Source: Azospirillum canadense
GTDB lineage: Bacteria; Pseudomonadota; Alphaproteobacteria; Azospirillales; Azospirillaceae
Assembly (NCBI RefSeq): GCF_025961225.1
Contig: NZ_JAOQNG010000001.1
Coordinates: 2,824,001-2,888,000 of the forward strand
Length of the DNA: 64,000 bases
Direction: 5' to 3'
Made by a program: the position numbers and the translations under genes. A model generated the notes under the pieces. That model saw only the letters and a list, made by a program, of their open reading frames with translations. It was not told the origin of the DNA and ran no database searches. This document shows positions 21,518 to 29,697 of the stretch, one piece after another; positions within the stretch are counted from its first letter, which is position 1, and each line of letters opens with the position of its first letter.

Positions 21518-21886
21518 ATGACGACCGACATCCGGCTGCGCTTCCTGCACCCGTCCGGGGCCATCGGCCCCGGCAAGGTCACGCTTCTGGAGCAGATCGA
21601 CCGCACCGGCTCCATCTCCGCGGCGGCGCGCGCGCTCGGCATGTCCTTCCGCCGCGCCTGGTTCCTGGTGGAGACGATGAACACCGCCTTCCGCGAACCG
21701 GTGGTGCGCACCAACGTCGGCGGGCGCGAAGGCGGCGGCACCGGCCTGACCGCCTTCGGCCAGGAGGTCGTCCGCCGCTACCGCCTGATGGAGGAGGAAG
21801 CCCGCAAGGCCGCCGCCCCGCACCTGTCCTGGCTGGACGAGGCGCTGAAGGCGGAGGCGGAGGCGGAGGAGACGAAGGAGTCGTAA
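21518..21886 (+). CDS. ModE-like winged-helix regulator, DNA-binding part only
   Basis: Predicted DNA-binding protein of 122 residues. The helix-turn-helix is LLEQIDRTGSISAAARALGMSFRRAWFLVETMN in function terms: residues about 22-55, with key block SISAAARALG. The shape is that of the ModE N-terminal domain. The molybdate-binding MOP domains of full ModE are absent. A Gly-rich loop with REGGGTGLTAFG follows, then a charged Glu/Ala-rich tail. It lies just before a tungsten-enzyme operon (201 bp before aorA), so it is a good candidate for its regulator, perhaps sensing tungstate, molybdate or an aldehyde signal. Several alphaproteobacterial proteins share this short form. Confidence 0.85.
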   Translation: MTTDIRLRFLHPSGAIGPGKVTLLEQIDRTGSISAAARALGMSFRRAWFLVETMNTAFREPVVRTNVGGREGGGTGLTAFGQEVVRRYRLMEEEARKAAAPHLSWLDEALKAEAEAEETKES

Positions 21887-22087
21887 CGGGCACTGCCCCG
21901 CCTCCGCCTAAAGTACGACGGGCCGCGACACTGGCGACCTTGCTCCACCACGCGTGCGCGCATAGTCTCGGAATACTAACAAATGAAAAGGGCGAACGCC
22001 CGACCCCGCTTCCTTGTGAAGACGGGGCGGAGACGTCCGTCCAACAAATCTCGGTTCCAGAAAACACCGCCCTTAGGGAGTGCGACG

Positions 22088-22564
22088 ATGCAGCGCTCGC
22101 TCAACATCGACCCGGGCAAATGCACCGGGTGCCGTCAGTGTGAGATGGCTTGTTCATACGAGAACGAAGGAGTCTTCAACCCGTCCAAGTCGCGCATCAA
22201 GGTCTTCACCTTCGATGCGGAAGCCCGCTTCGTCCCCTACACCTGCACCCAGTGCTCCGAGGCCTGGTGCATGCAGGCCTGCCCGGTGGACGCGATCAAG
22301 GTGAACCTGGCCACCGGCGCCAAGGAGGTCCACGCCGACCTCTGCGTCGGCTGCAAGGTCTGCACCATCGCCTGCCCGTTCGGCACCATCAACTACAACG
22401 CCTCCTCCGGCAAGGTCATGAAGTGCGACCTGTGCGAAGGCGATCCGGCCTGCGCCAAGGCCTGCCCGACGCAGGCGATCACCTTCGTCGATTCGAACTG
22501 GACCGGGCTGGACAAGATGCGCGCCTGGGCCGCCAAGACCGACACCGGCGCACGCGCGAACTGA
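22088..22564 (+). CDS. aorA: Polyferredoxin subunit of tungsten aldehyde oxidoreductase
   Basis: Electron-transfer subunit of 158 residues. Sixteen Cys form four clusters: CTGCRQCEMAC, CTQC with CMQAC, CVGCKVCTIAC, and CDLCEGDPACAKAC, enough for four [4Fe-4S] centres. It precedes genes for the catalytic tungsten subunit and an FAD subunit, which is the AorABC order described for Aromatoleum aromaticum. There the small subunit carries electrons between the tungsten site and FAD. The ATG at 22088 has AGGGAG upstream; an in-frame ATG at 21983 would add 35 unsupported residues. The next gene starts 13 bp after its stop. Confidence 0.92.
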   Translation: MQRSLNIDPGKCTGCRQCEMACSYENEGVFNPSKSRIKVFTFDAEARFVPYTCTQCSEAWCMQACPVDAIKVNLATGAKEVHADLCVGCKVCTIACPFGTINYNASSGKVMKCDLCEGDPACAKACPTQAITFVDSNWTGLDKMRAWAAKTDTGARAN

Positions 22565-22577
22565 GGGGGACCAGACG

Positions 22578-24425
22578 ATGGGATGGGCACGTAAGATCCT
22601 GCGCGTCAACCTGACCGCCGGCACGGTGAAGGTTGAGCCGCTGAACATGGAGTGGGCCCAGAAGTACCTGGGATCCCGCGGCCTGGGCACGAAGTATCTC
22701 GTGGAGGAGATCGACCCGAAGGTCGATCCGCTGTCGCCCGACAACAAGCTGATCTTCGCCACCGGGCCGCTGACCGGCACCATGGCCTCGACCGGCGGGC
22801 GCTACACGGTCATCACCAAGGGGGCGCTGACCGGCGCCATCGCCTGCTCCAACTCCGGCGGGTTCTTCGGCGCGGAGCTGAAGTTCGCCGGCTGGGACAT
22901 GATCATCTTCGAGGGCAAGGCGCCCTCGCCCGTCTTCCTGTTCGTGGAGGACGGCAACGCCCGCCTGCTGCCCGCCGACCACCTCTGGGGCAAGTCGGTC
23001 TGGGACACGGAGCACGCCATCAAGGCGGAGCTGCAGGACCCGCTGGTCCGCGTCTCCACCATCGGCGTGGCCGGTGAGAAGGGCGTGAAGTACGCCTGCA
23101 TCGTCAACGACCTGCACCGCGCCGCCGGCCGCTCCGGCGTCGGCACGGTGATGGGGTCGAAGAACCTGAAGGCCGTCGCCGTGCGCGGGACGGAGGGCGT
23201 GAAGGTCCGCGACTTCCTGGGCTTCCTGAAGGCGAGCGAGACCGCCAAGGGCGTGCTGGCCGGCAACGCGGTGACGGGCCAGGGCCTGCCGACCTACGGC
23301 ACGCAGGTCCTGATGAACGTCATCAACGAGACCGGCGCGATGCCGACGCGCAACCACCGCGACATCCAGTTCGAAGGCGCGCACAAGATCTCCGCCGAAG
23401 CCATGGCGGAGAAGCGGCCGACCGACGGCAAGCCGAACTTGGTCGCCAACCAGGCCTGCTTCGGCTGCACCATCGCCTGCGGCCGCGTCAGCATGATCGA
23501 CAAGACCCACTACACGGTGGTCAACCGGCCGCAATACTGGGGGGCGTCGGGCGGGCTGGAGTATGAGGCGGCCTGGGCGCTGGGCTCCAACACCGGCGTG
23601 GACGACCTGGAGGCGCTGACCTTCGCCAACTTCATCTGCAACGAGCAGGGCTTCGACCCGATCAGCTTCGGCGCCACCGTCTCGGCGGCGATGGAGCTGT
23701 ACGAGACCGGCGCCCTGACCAAGGAGCAGACCGGCGGCATCGAGCTGCGCTTCGGCTCGGCCGAGGCGCTGACCCAGATCGCCGAGCTGACCGGCAAGGG
23801 CGAGGGCTTCGGGGCGGAGATCGGGCTGGGCTCCAAGCGGCTGTGCGAGAAGTACGGCCATCCGGAGTTCCACATGGGCGTCAAGGGCCAGGAGTTCCCG
23901 GCCTACGACAGCCGCGGCATCCAGGGCATGGGCCTGACCTACGCCACCTCCAACCGCGGCGCCTGCCACCTGCGCAGCTACACCGTGGCGTCGGAGGTGC
24001 TGGGCATCCCGGAGAAGACCGATCCGCTGGCGACCGACGGCAAGGCCGGGCTGGTGAAGGCCTTCCAGGACGCCACGGCGGCCTTCGACAGCGCCGGCAT
24101 CTGCATCTTCACCTCCTTCGCCTGGACGCTCCAGGACGTGGCCCCGCAGGTGGACGCGGCCATCGAAGGCGGCTGGAGCGTGGACCGCATGGTCGAGACG
24201 GGCGAGCGCATCTGGAACCTGGAGCGCCAGTTCAACCTCGCCGCCGGCTTCACCGCGGCCGACGACACGCTGCCCAAACGGCTGCTGTCCGAACCGGCGA
24301 CCTCCGGCCCGGCGAAGGGACGCGTTAACGACCTCGCCAAGATGCTGCCGGAATATTACGACATCCGCGGCTGGACGACGGACGGCGTGCCGACCAACGA
24401 GACGCTGGCCCGGCTGGCGCTCTAA
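22578..24425 (+). CDS. aorB: Tungsten-containing aldehyde oxidoreductase, catalytic subunit
   Basis: Catalytic subunit of 615 residues in the aldehyde ferredoxin oxidoreductase family. It binds a tungsten bis-pyranopterin and one [4Fe-4S] cluster, and oxidises aldehydes to acids (reversibly, acids to aldehydes). The N-terminus GWARKILRVNLTAGTVKVEPL and the SRGLGTKYLV block match the family. Cluster ligands are CFGCTIAC (Cys 295, 298, 302) and a distal Cys near 509 (SAGICIFTS). The pterin-binding blocks ATGPLTGT and NSGGFFGAELKFAG are present. Its partners aorA and aorC flank it. Tungsten rather than molybdenum is assumed from the family. Confidence 0.95.
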   Translation: MGWARKILRVNLTAGTVKVEPLNMEWAQKYLGSRGLGTKYLVEEIDPKVDPLSPDNKLIFATGPLTGTMASTGGRYTVITKGALTGAIACSNSGGFFGAELKFAGWDMIIFEGKAPSPVFLFVEDGNARLLPADHLWGKSVWDTEHAIKAELQDPLVRVSTIGVAGEKGVKYACIVNDLHRAAGRSGVGTVMGSKNLKAVAVRGTEGVKVRDFLGFLKASETAKGVLAGNAVTGQGLPTYGTQVLMNVINETGAMPTRNHRDIQFEGAHKISAEAMAEKRPTDGKPNLVANQACFGCTIACGRVSMIDKTHYTVVNRPQYWGASGGLEYEAAWALGSNTGVDDLEALTFANFICNEQGFDPISFGATVSAAMELYETGALTKEQTGGIELRFGSAEALTQIAELTGKGEGFGAEIGLGSKRLCEKYGHPEFHMGVKGQEFPAYDSRGIQGMGLTYATSNRGACHLRSYTVASEVLGIPEKTDPLATDGKAGLVKAFQDATAAFDSAGICIFTSFAWTLQDVAPQVDAAIEGGWSVDRMVETGERIWNLERQFNLAAGFTAADDTLPKRLLSEPATSGPAKGRVNDLAKMLPEYYDIRGWTTDGVPTNETLARLAL

Positions 24426-24440
24426 ACCCACCTTCGAGTC

Positions 24441-24569
24441 CCCTCTCCCCCCTGGGGAGAGGGTTAGGGTGAGGGGGCGCCCGCAGGGCGTCCAAGCACT
24501 GCAATGAGCGTGCCTTGTCGGCCTTACGGCCGCCCCCTCACTCCGCCCCTCTCTCCAGGGGGAGAGGGA
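24441..24569. repeat. Family C inverted repeat between aorB and aorC
   Basis: Hairpin CCCTCTCCCCCCTGGGGAGAGGG in outline (24441-24463), a second hairpin at 24547-24568, and an outer pairing of GTGAGGGGGCG with CGCCCCCTCAC. It has the same architecture as the element at 6144-6250 and likewise interrupts an operon. Confidence 0.85.
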
Positions 24570-24597
24570 GTGATGCTTTCCCCAAGAGGGCAAAAAG

Positions 24598-25902
24598 ATG
24601 CATTACGTCGTTCTCGGGGCGGGGCCGTCGGGCGTTGTCGCGGCGGAGACCCTGCGGAAGGCCGATCCCACCGGCACCATCACGCTCGTCAGCGGGGAGA
24701 ACGAGCCGCCCTATTCCCGCATGGCCATCCCCTACGTGCTCACCGGCAAGATCGGGGAGGCGGGGACCCACCTGCGCAAGGGCGAGGACCATTACGCCGC
24801 CCGCGGCATCGACGTGCGCGTGAACGCGCGCGCCACATCGCTGATGCCCGACCACAAGCGGATCGACTTCGCCGACGGCAGCCACATGAAGTACGACCGG
24901 CTGCTGGTCGCCACCGGCGCGCGGCCCGTCCGTCCGCCGATTCCCGGGCTGAACCTGAACGGCGTCCACCATTGCTGGACGCTGGAGGATGCCCGCAACA
25001 TCATCAAGCTGGCCGAGCCCGGCACGCACGTCGTGCTGATGGGCGCCGGCTTCATCGGCTGCATCGTGCTGGAGGCGCTGGCCGCCCGCGGCGTGCAGCT
25101 GACGGTGGTGGAGATGGGCGACCGCATGGTCCCGCGCATGATGAACCCCATCGCCGGCACCATGATCCGCCGCTGGTGCGAGGCCAAGGGCATCCGCGTC
25201 CTGACCAACACCAAGATCAAGGCGTTGCAGAACGTCGCCGCCGAGAAGAGCCGCGGCATCTTCGGCTTCCTGAAGCGGCGGGCGCCTACGGAAGCCCGCG
25301 ACACGCTGGACGTGGAGCTGGACAGCGGCGAGATGCTGTCGGCCCACCTCGTCGTCGTGTCGGCCGGCGTGGCGCCGAACGTGGATTTCCTGGCGAACAG
25401 CGGCGTGAAGGTCGACCGCGGGATCATGGTCGACCGCTACATGCGCACCAGCGTCAACGACGTCTTTGCCGCGGGCGACGTGGCCCAGGGCTACGACTTC
25501 TCGACCAAGGCGCACGACGTCCACGCCATCCAGCCGACCGCGTCGGAGCATGGGCGCATCGCCGCCATGAACATGGCCGGCCATAACATCCAGTACAACG
25601 GCAGCCTGCAGATGAACGTGCTGGACACCGTCGGGCTGATCTCCAGCTCCTTCGGGCTATGGGCCGGGGTGAACGGGGGCGATTCGGTGGAGATCGTGGA
25701 CGACGCCAATTACAAGTACCTGAACCTGCAATTCGCCGACGACGTGCTGGTCGGCGGCACGGCCATCGGCGTGACCCAGCATGTCGGCGTGATGCGCGGG
25801 CTGATCCAGACCGGGACCAAACTCGGTCCCTGGAAGGAGCGGCTGAAGGCCGATCCGCACCGCCTGATGGAAGCCTACATCGCCCGCACCCATCTGACGT
25901 GA
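24598..25902 (+). CDS. aorC: FAD/NAD-binding subunit of the tungsten oxidoreductase
   Basis: Flavoprotein of 434 residues in the pyridine-nucleotide disulfide oxidoreductase fold. An N-terminal FAD motif (YVVLGAGPSGVVAAE, residues 3-17) and a central NAD motif (VVLMGAGFIGCIVLEAL, about 142-158) are visible, followed by the second FAD motif VFAAGDVAQGYD near 287. In the Aromatoleum AorABC complex the equivalent subunit reduces NAD+ with electrons from the polyferredoxin. It is separated from aorB by 172 bp holding an inverted repeat, but orientation and function make one operon likely. Confidence 0.9.
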   Translation: MHYVVLGAGPSGVVAAETLRKADPTGTITLVSGENEPPYSRMAIPYVLTGKIGEAGTHLRKGEDHYAARGIDVRVNARATSLMPDHKRIDFADGSHMKYDRLLVATGARPVRPPIPGLNLNGVHHCWTLEDARNIIKLAEPGTHVVLMGAGFIGCIVLEALAARGVQLTVVEMGDRMVPRMMNPIAGTMIRRWCEAKGIRVLTNTKIKALQNVAAEKSRGIFGFLKRRAPTEARDTLDVELDSGEMLSAHLVVVSAGVAPNVDFLANSGVKVDRGIMVDRYMRTSVNDVFAAGDVAQGYDFSTKAHDVHAIQPTASEHGRIAAMNMAGHNIQYNGSLQMNVLDTVGLISSSFGLWAGVNGGDSVEIVDDANYKYLNLQFADDVLVGGTAIGVTQHVGVMRGLIQTGTKLGPWKERLKADPHRLMEAYIARTHLT

Positions 25903-25929
25903 AGGCAGGCCGAAGGCCGGGGAACATGA

Positions 25930-26004
25930 TTCACCACCAAGGCACCAAGACACCAAGAGTCCTCGACCTGGGCACGTCGTGGCTTCTTGGTGTCTTGGTT
26001 GTGA
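25930..26004. repeat. Family A inverted repeat, right arm shortened
   Basis: The left arm (25930-25959) is almost identical to that at 14922-14951. The right arm (25984-26004) lacks about 9 nt of the CCTTGGTG block, so the outer stem is imperfect. It lies between aorC and the MoaD-like gene. Confidence 0.85.
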
Positions 26005-26043
26005 CCATCGTCGCCGGCCTTCACCCCTTTCGCGGAGGGACCC

Positions 26044-26295
26044 ATGGAAATCGTCGTCAAGCTCTACGCCACGCTGGCCCAGCACCTGCCGCCGGGGGCG
26101 AAGCAGAACCAGACGCGGCTCGACCTGCCGGACGACGCCACCCCGGCGCACGTCATCGGGCGGCTGAACATGGCGCGGGAGAAGTGCCACCTCGTGCTGG
26201 TCAACGGCGTCTACGTGGCGCCGAGCCAGCTCGACCGGCACCCGCTGAAGCCCGGCGATGCCGTCGCCATGTGGCCGCCGGTCGCCGGGGGCTGA
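26044..26295 (+). CDS. MoaD/ThiS-like sulfur carrier protein
   Basis: Ubiquitin-fold protein of 83 residues ending in the Gly-Gly tail (VAGG) needed for thiocarboxylate formation. The middle motif VLVNGVYV and the C-terminal block HPLKPGDAVAMWPPV match MoaD/ThiS proteins. A MoaD-like gene belongs to aor-type operons, where it probably supplies sulfur to make the dithiolene of the tungsten pterin. Such a dedicated copy may serve this enzyme instead of general Mo cofactor synthesis. The ATG has GGAGGGA close upstream. The next small gene starts 10 bp after its stop. Confidence 0.9.
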   Translation: MEIVVKLYATLAQHLPPGAKQNQTRLDLPDDATPAHVIGRLNMAREKCHLVLVNGVYVAPSQLDRHPLKPGDAVAMWPPVAGG

Positions 26296-26305
26296 TCGCC
26301 GGAGC

Positions 26306-26581
26306 ATGATCACCAAGGACATGGCGCTGACCAGGGACGACCTGCTGCGCCTGTTGCCCGGCGCGCTGGACGGCCTGCCATGGCGGGCCGACGCCGACCG
26401 CATCCGGATCGGGGAGGAGGTCGGCGTGGACCTGCTGATTGAGGCGCTGCCGCCGCGCCGCTTCGGCCCGGTCGACATCCCGCGGCTTTGCGTCGGCTTC
26501 GCCTTCCGCGGCTGGGGCGAGGCGGAGCGGGGCGCCTTCCTCGCCCGCTTCGACCGCGCCTTCCAGCGTGGGGGCGGGTGA
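26306..26581 (+). CDS. Small unknown protein at the end of the aor operon
   Basis: Predicted 91-residue cytosolic protein that I do not recognise. It is mixed in composition, with a leucine-rich N-terminus (LTRDDLLRLLPGAL), a central acidic-hydrophobic block (IGEEVGVDLLIEALPPRRFG) and a C-terminal amphipathic helix (EAERGAFLARFDRAF). It starts 10 bp after the MoaD-like gene, so it is almost certainly co-transcribed with the tungsten enzyme genes. A start at 26321 is also possible. A role in cofactor insertion or enzyme maturation is a guess from position only. Confidence 0.7.
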   Translation: MITKDMALTRDDLLRLLPGALDGLPWRADADRIRIGEEVGVDLLIEALPPRRFGPVDIPRLCVGFAFRGWGEAERGAFLARFDRAFQRGGG

Positions 26582-26649
26582 AGACGTTGGGAACCGCACG
26601 GCCCCGCTTCTGTTGCCGGAGTCCATCCAGCAACCGGAAGGCCAGAGCC

Positions 26650-26916
26650 ATGGCGGACACCCCCCAGCAACAAAGCCCGCAGCAACAAAGCCAGCAGCCC
26701 GACGAAACCCCGACCCCAATCCACCGCACGGACATCGAACCCGTCTGCGACGAGGAAAGCGGCGGCGGCGGATCTAACCCCGACACGCGCTTCCGCGGGA
26801 TGCCCGGCGGCTGGCCTGGCGGCCCGCTGGACGAGGACTGCGCCCCGACCGACCGCGGCGAACCGGACAGAGCGAAGACGCCGGACCAGCCTACCCCCGA
26901 CGGAAAAAGGCCGTAG
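26650..26916 (+). CDS. Small Gln/Pro-rich disordered protein
   Basis: Predicted 88-residue protein with no recognised domain. The N-terminus is a Gln/Pro/Ser-rich run, followed by a Gly-rich, acidic segment (PGGWPGGPLDEDC) with two Cys residues, and a charged Pro-rich end. It is probably unstructured. GGAAGG lies about 8 nt before the ATG, which supports translation. It is 68 bp after the preceding unknown gene and in the same direction, so it may be the last gene of the aor operon or an independent unit. Confidence 0.6.
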   Translation: MADTPQQQSPQQQSQQPDETPTPIHRTDIEPVCDEESGGGGSNPDTRFRGMPGGWPGGPLDEDCAPTDRGEPDRAKTPDQPTPDGKRP

Positions 26917-27011
26917 CCTTTACGGGTCCGCCTCGAATTGGTCGTAGCCGCGCGCCGCCCCGGTCGCTAAAACAAGGCTCGTCAGGCACCAACCACGGGC
27001 TCGCGACCGGC

Positions 27012-27590
27012 ATGCTGAAGCGCCTCTACGACTGGACCATGGCCAAGGCGGCCTCGAAGAACGCCACCACTTGGCTGGCGGGCGTGTCCTTCGCGGAAAG
27101 CTCTTTCTTTCCGATCCCCCCGGACCTGCTGCTGGTGCCGATGGTGCTCGCCAACCGCCAGGCGGCGTGGCGCATCGCGGCGATCTGCACGCTGGCCTCC
27201 GTGGTCGGCGGCATCGCCGGCTACATGATCGGCTATTTCCTCTACGAGGCGATCGGCCGCGCCGTCATCGATTTCTACCACCTGAACGACCAGTTCGAGG
27301 TGCTGCGCCAGAAGTTCGTCGACTACGGCGCGGAGATCCTGATCATCAAGGGCATGACGCCCATCCCCTACAAGCTGCTGACCATCACCGCGGGCGTGGC
27401 GAAGCTCGACCTGTGGGTGTTCATCGGCGCGTCGATCATCTCGCGCTCCATGCGCTTCTTCCTGGTCGCCGCCCTGCTCTACTGGTTCGGCGAGCCGGTC
27501 CGCAACTTCATCGAAAAGCGCCTGACCCTGGTCACCAGCGCCTTCGCAGTCGCCCTGATCGGCGGCTTCCTGGTCATCAAGCTGATCTGA
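27012..27590 (+). CDS. YqaA-family (VTT/DedA-like) membrane protein
   Basis: Integral membrane protein of 192 residues with a VTT/SNARE-associated domain. It shows the re-entrant loop block SFAESSFFPIPPDLLLVPMVL (near residues 26-46), helices in the middle (VVGGIAGYMIGYFLYEAIG), and the second conserved block KGMTPIPYKLLTITAGVAKL. Family knowledge links DedA-type proteins to lipid flipping and proton-dependent membrane balance, while YqaA members remain poorly defined. The Shine-Dalgarno sequence is weak. It stands alone upstream of an SDR gene (82 bp). Confidence 0.88.
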   Translation: MLKRLYDWTMAKAASKNATTWLAGVSFAESSFFPIPPDLLLVPMVLANRQAAWRIAAICTLASVVGGIAGYMIGYFLYEAIGRAVIDFYHLNDQFEVLRQKFVDYGAEILIIKGMTPIPYKLLTITAGVAKLDLWVFIGASIISRSMRFFLVAALLYWFGEPVRNFIEKRLTLVTSAFAVALIGGFLVIKLI

Positions 27591-27672
27591 CCCCAACCCT
27601 GCGAATCGCCGCGACACCCCGCGCTCCACCCTGTTGACGCTCGCGAGCGAAGCGACATTGGGGAGACAGGCG

Positions 27673-28677
27673 ATGCGGACGTTGCAAGGGGCCACGGTGG
27701 TGATCACCGGCGCGTCGAGCGGGATCGGGCGCGCAACGGCGCAGGCCTTCGCGCGGCAGGGCGCGCAGCTGGTTCTGGCCGCCCGGCGGGAGGGGCTGCT
27801 GGACGAGGTGGCCGAGGAATGCCGCGGGCTTGGCGCCGAAGTGGCGGTGGTGCCGACCGACGTGACGGACGCGGACGCCGTCAAGCGCTTGGCCGACCGG
27901 GCGGTGCAGGCCTTCGGCGCTATCGACGTGTGGGTCAGCAACGCCGGCGTCGGGGCGCTCGGCCGCTTCGAGGAAACGCCGGTCGAGGCCCATCACCGCG
28001 TCATCGAAACCAACCTGTTCGGCCCGCTGCACGGCGCCCACGCCGTCCTTCCGGTCTTCCGCCGCCGGGGCCGCGGCGTCCTGATCAACACCGTGTCGGT
28101 TGGCGCCTGGGCACCCGCCCCCTACGCCGCCGCCTACGCCGCCAGCAAGTTCGGGCTGGAAGGGCTTCTGGAAAGCCTGCGGGCGGAGCTGGTGGACGAG
28201 CCGGGCATCCATGTCTGCGGCGTCTACCCGTCCTTCACCGACACGCCGGGCATGACGCACGGCGCCAACTACACGGGCCACGAGCTTCAGCCGGAAAGCT
28301 CCCTCCACGACGACCCGGAGGACGTGGCGGAGACCATCGTGGCCCTGGCGCTGAAGCCGCGCGCTCAGGCCATGGTCGGCGCGCTGACTCCGCTGACCCG
28401 GCTGGGCCATGCGGTGGCGCCGCGCCTGATGGAGAAGATCGCCGGCCACGGCGCGCACCGCCATTTCGGCAGCACGCCTCCCGCCCCGGCGACCGACGGC
28501 AACCTGTTCGAGCCCATGGAGCAGGGTCGCGGCGTCACCGGCGGCTACAAGACCGCACCCCCCGGCTGGGTGTCGCCGCTGGTCGTCGCCAGCGTCGCGG
28601 CCGCCGCGGCGGCGGCCTACGCGGGCTACGCGCGGCGGCAGCACGGGCATGAAGACCAGCCGGACCGCCGTCATTAG
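27673..28677 (+). CDS. SDR-family oxidoreductase with C-terminal membrane tail
   Basis: Short-chain dehydrogenase of 334 residues. The cofactor motif is TGASSGIG (about 12-19), the NAG-like motif is SNAGVGALG, the Ser of the active site lies in NTVSVGAW (about 140) and the Tyr-Lys pair in YAASKFG (about 153-160). After the catalytic domain the C-terminus adds about 90 residues that end in an Ala-rich hydrophobic segment (VVASVAAAAAAAYAGYA) and a basic tail, so the enzyme may be membrane-anchored. The ATG at 27673 has GGGGAGACAGG upstream. The substrate is not known. Confidence 0.88.
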   Translation: MRTLQGATVVITGASSGIGRATAQAFARQGAQLVLAARREGLLDEVAEECRGLGAEVAVVPTDVTDADAVKRLADRAVQAFGAIDVWVSNAGVGALGRFEETPVEAHHRVIETNLFGPLHGAHAVLPVFRRRGRGVLINTVSVGAWAPAPYAAAYAASKFGLEGLLESLRAELVDEPGIHVCGVYPSFTDTPGMTHGANYTGHELQPESSLHDDPEDVAETIVALALKPRAQAMVGALTPLTRLGHAVAPRLMEKIAGHGAHRHFGSTPPAPATDGNLFEPMEQGRGVTGGYKTAPPGWVSPLVVASVAAAAAAAYAGYARRQHGHEDQPDRRH

Positions 28678-28746
28678 AGTCTTGGTTTTGCAGGACGGGT
28701 TGGCCAGAATGCCGACCCGTCCATCCATTCCAGGTCCGAGATCATC

Positions 28747-29595
28747 ATGCCGAAGCCGGCGACGCCGCGCGGCCGTACGCCCGCTCCTTCCCGCACCCGC
28801 CGGGCTCCAACCCCGCAGCGCGATGCCCCGCCGCGGGAGGAAGCGCCGAAGAAACTGTTCCGCGTCGCCGGCCTGTCCGCCGTCTCCGCCCTGTTCGCGC
28901 ACGACGCCGGCCGGGTGGAGCGGCTGTTCTTCGACGAGCGGCTGGCGCCGGCGGTCGGCACCTTCTGCAAGGCGCTGGCGGCGGCGCGCAAGCCCTACCG
29001 CATGGTCGACGCGGAGGAACTGGCGAAGGTCGCCGGCACAGTGCTGCACGGCGGGGTGGTCGCCCTGATCGCGCCGCGCAACGTGCCCGCCTTCGACGCG
29101 GAGGAGGCGCGGCGCTGGGCGGCGGACGGGCAACCGCTGCTGATTCTCGACGGAGTCGGCAACCCCCACAACCTCGGCGCCATCCTGCGCACCGCGGCGT
29201 TTTTCGGGCTGCCGCGCGTCGTCGTCTCCGACCATCCCGGCCAGGCGCTGCCGTCGGAGGCCGCCTACCGCGTCGCCGAGGGCGGGTTCGAATGGGTGGA
29301 ACTGTACCGGGCGGCCAACCTGCCGGCTGCGCTGAAGCGGCTGCGCGGGGCCTACCGCACCGTCGGGACGGCGCTCGGCCAGGGCCGCGCGGTGACGGAC
29401 GTCGCCACGCTGGCCCAATCCGACAAGCCGGTCGCTGTGGTGATGGGCAACGAGGAGGACGGCATGTCGCCGGCCACGCAGGCCGCCTGCGAGGACATCC
29501 TGACCATCCCCGGCACCGGCCACGTCCAGTCGCTGAACGTGGCGGCGACCGCGGCCATCCTCATCCACGCGTTGGCCAAGCCGGTGAAGGGGTAG
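28747..29595 (+). CDS. TrmH/SpoU-family RNA 2'-O-methyltransferase
   Basis: RNA ribose methyltransferase of 282 residues with the trefoil-knot SPOUT fold. Motif 1 is GVGNPHNLGAILRTAAFFG (about 135-153), motif 2 is VMGNEEDGMS (about 235-244) and motif 3 is IPGTGHVQSLNVAATAAI (about 256-273). An N-terminal substrate-binding domain with RLFFDERL precedes it. The first 35 residues are basic and Pro-rich, probably disordered and RNA-contacting. The exact target (23S rRNA or a tRNA) cannot be set from sequence. It ends just before a Family B inverted repeat. Confidence 0.92.
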   Translation: MPKPATPRGRTPAPSRTRRAPTPQRDAPPREEAPKKLFRVAGLSAVSALFAHDAGRVERLFFDERLAPAVGTFCKALAAARKPYRMVDAEELAKVAGTVLHGGVVALIAPRNVPAFDAEEARRWAADGQPLLILDGVGNPHNLGAILRTAAFFGLPRVVVSDHPGQALPSEAAYRVAEGGFEWVELYRAANLPAALKRLRGAYRTVGTALGQGRAVTDVATLAQSDKPVAVVMGNEEDGMSPATQAACEDILTIPGTGHVQSLNVAATAAILIHALAKPVKG

Positions 29596-29608
29596 TCGCG
29601 GGAAAGGG

Positions 29609-29676
29609 ATCACCACAGAGACACAGAGATACAGAGGGCGTGATTTCTCCGTGTCTCCGTGTCTCTGTGGTGAAAT
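29609..29676. repeat. Family B inverted repeat (CACAGAGACACAG type)
   Basis: Arms at 29609-29636 and 29647-29676 are inverted copies built from CACCACAGAGACACAGAG and CTCTGTGGTG. They form a long hairpin between the convergent TrmH-type gene and the sigma-1.1-like gene. The second copy in this window is at 52519-52608. Confidence 0.9.
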
Positions 29677-29697
29677 CCCGCCATCGCGACCCGCGCC

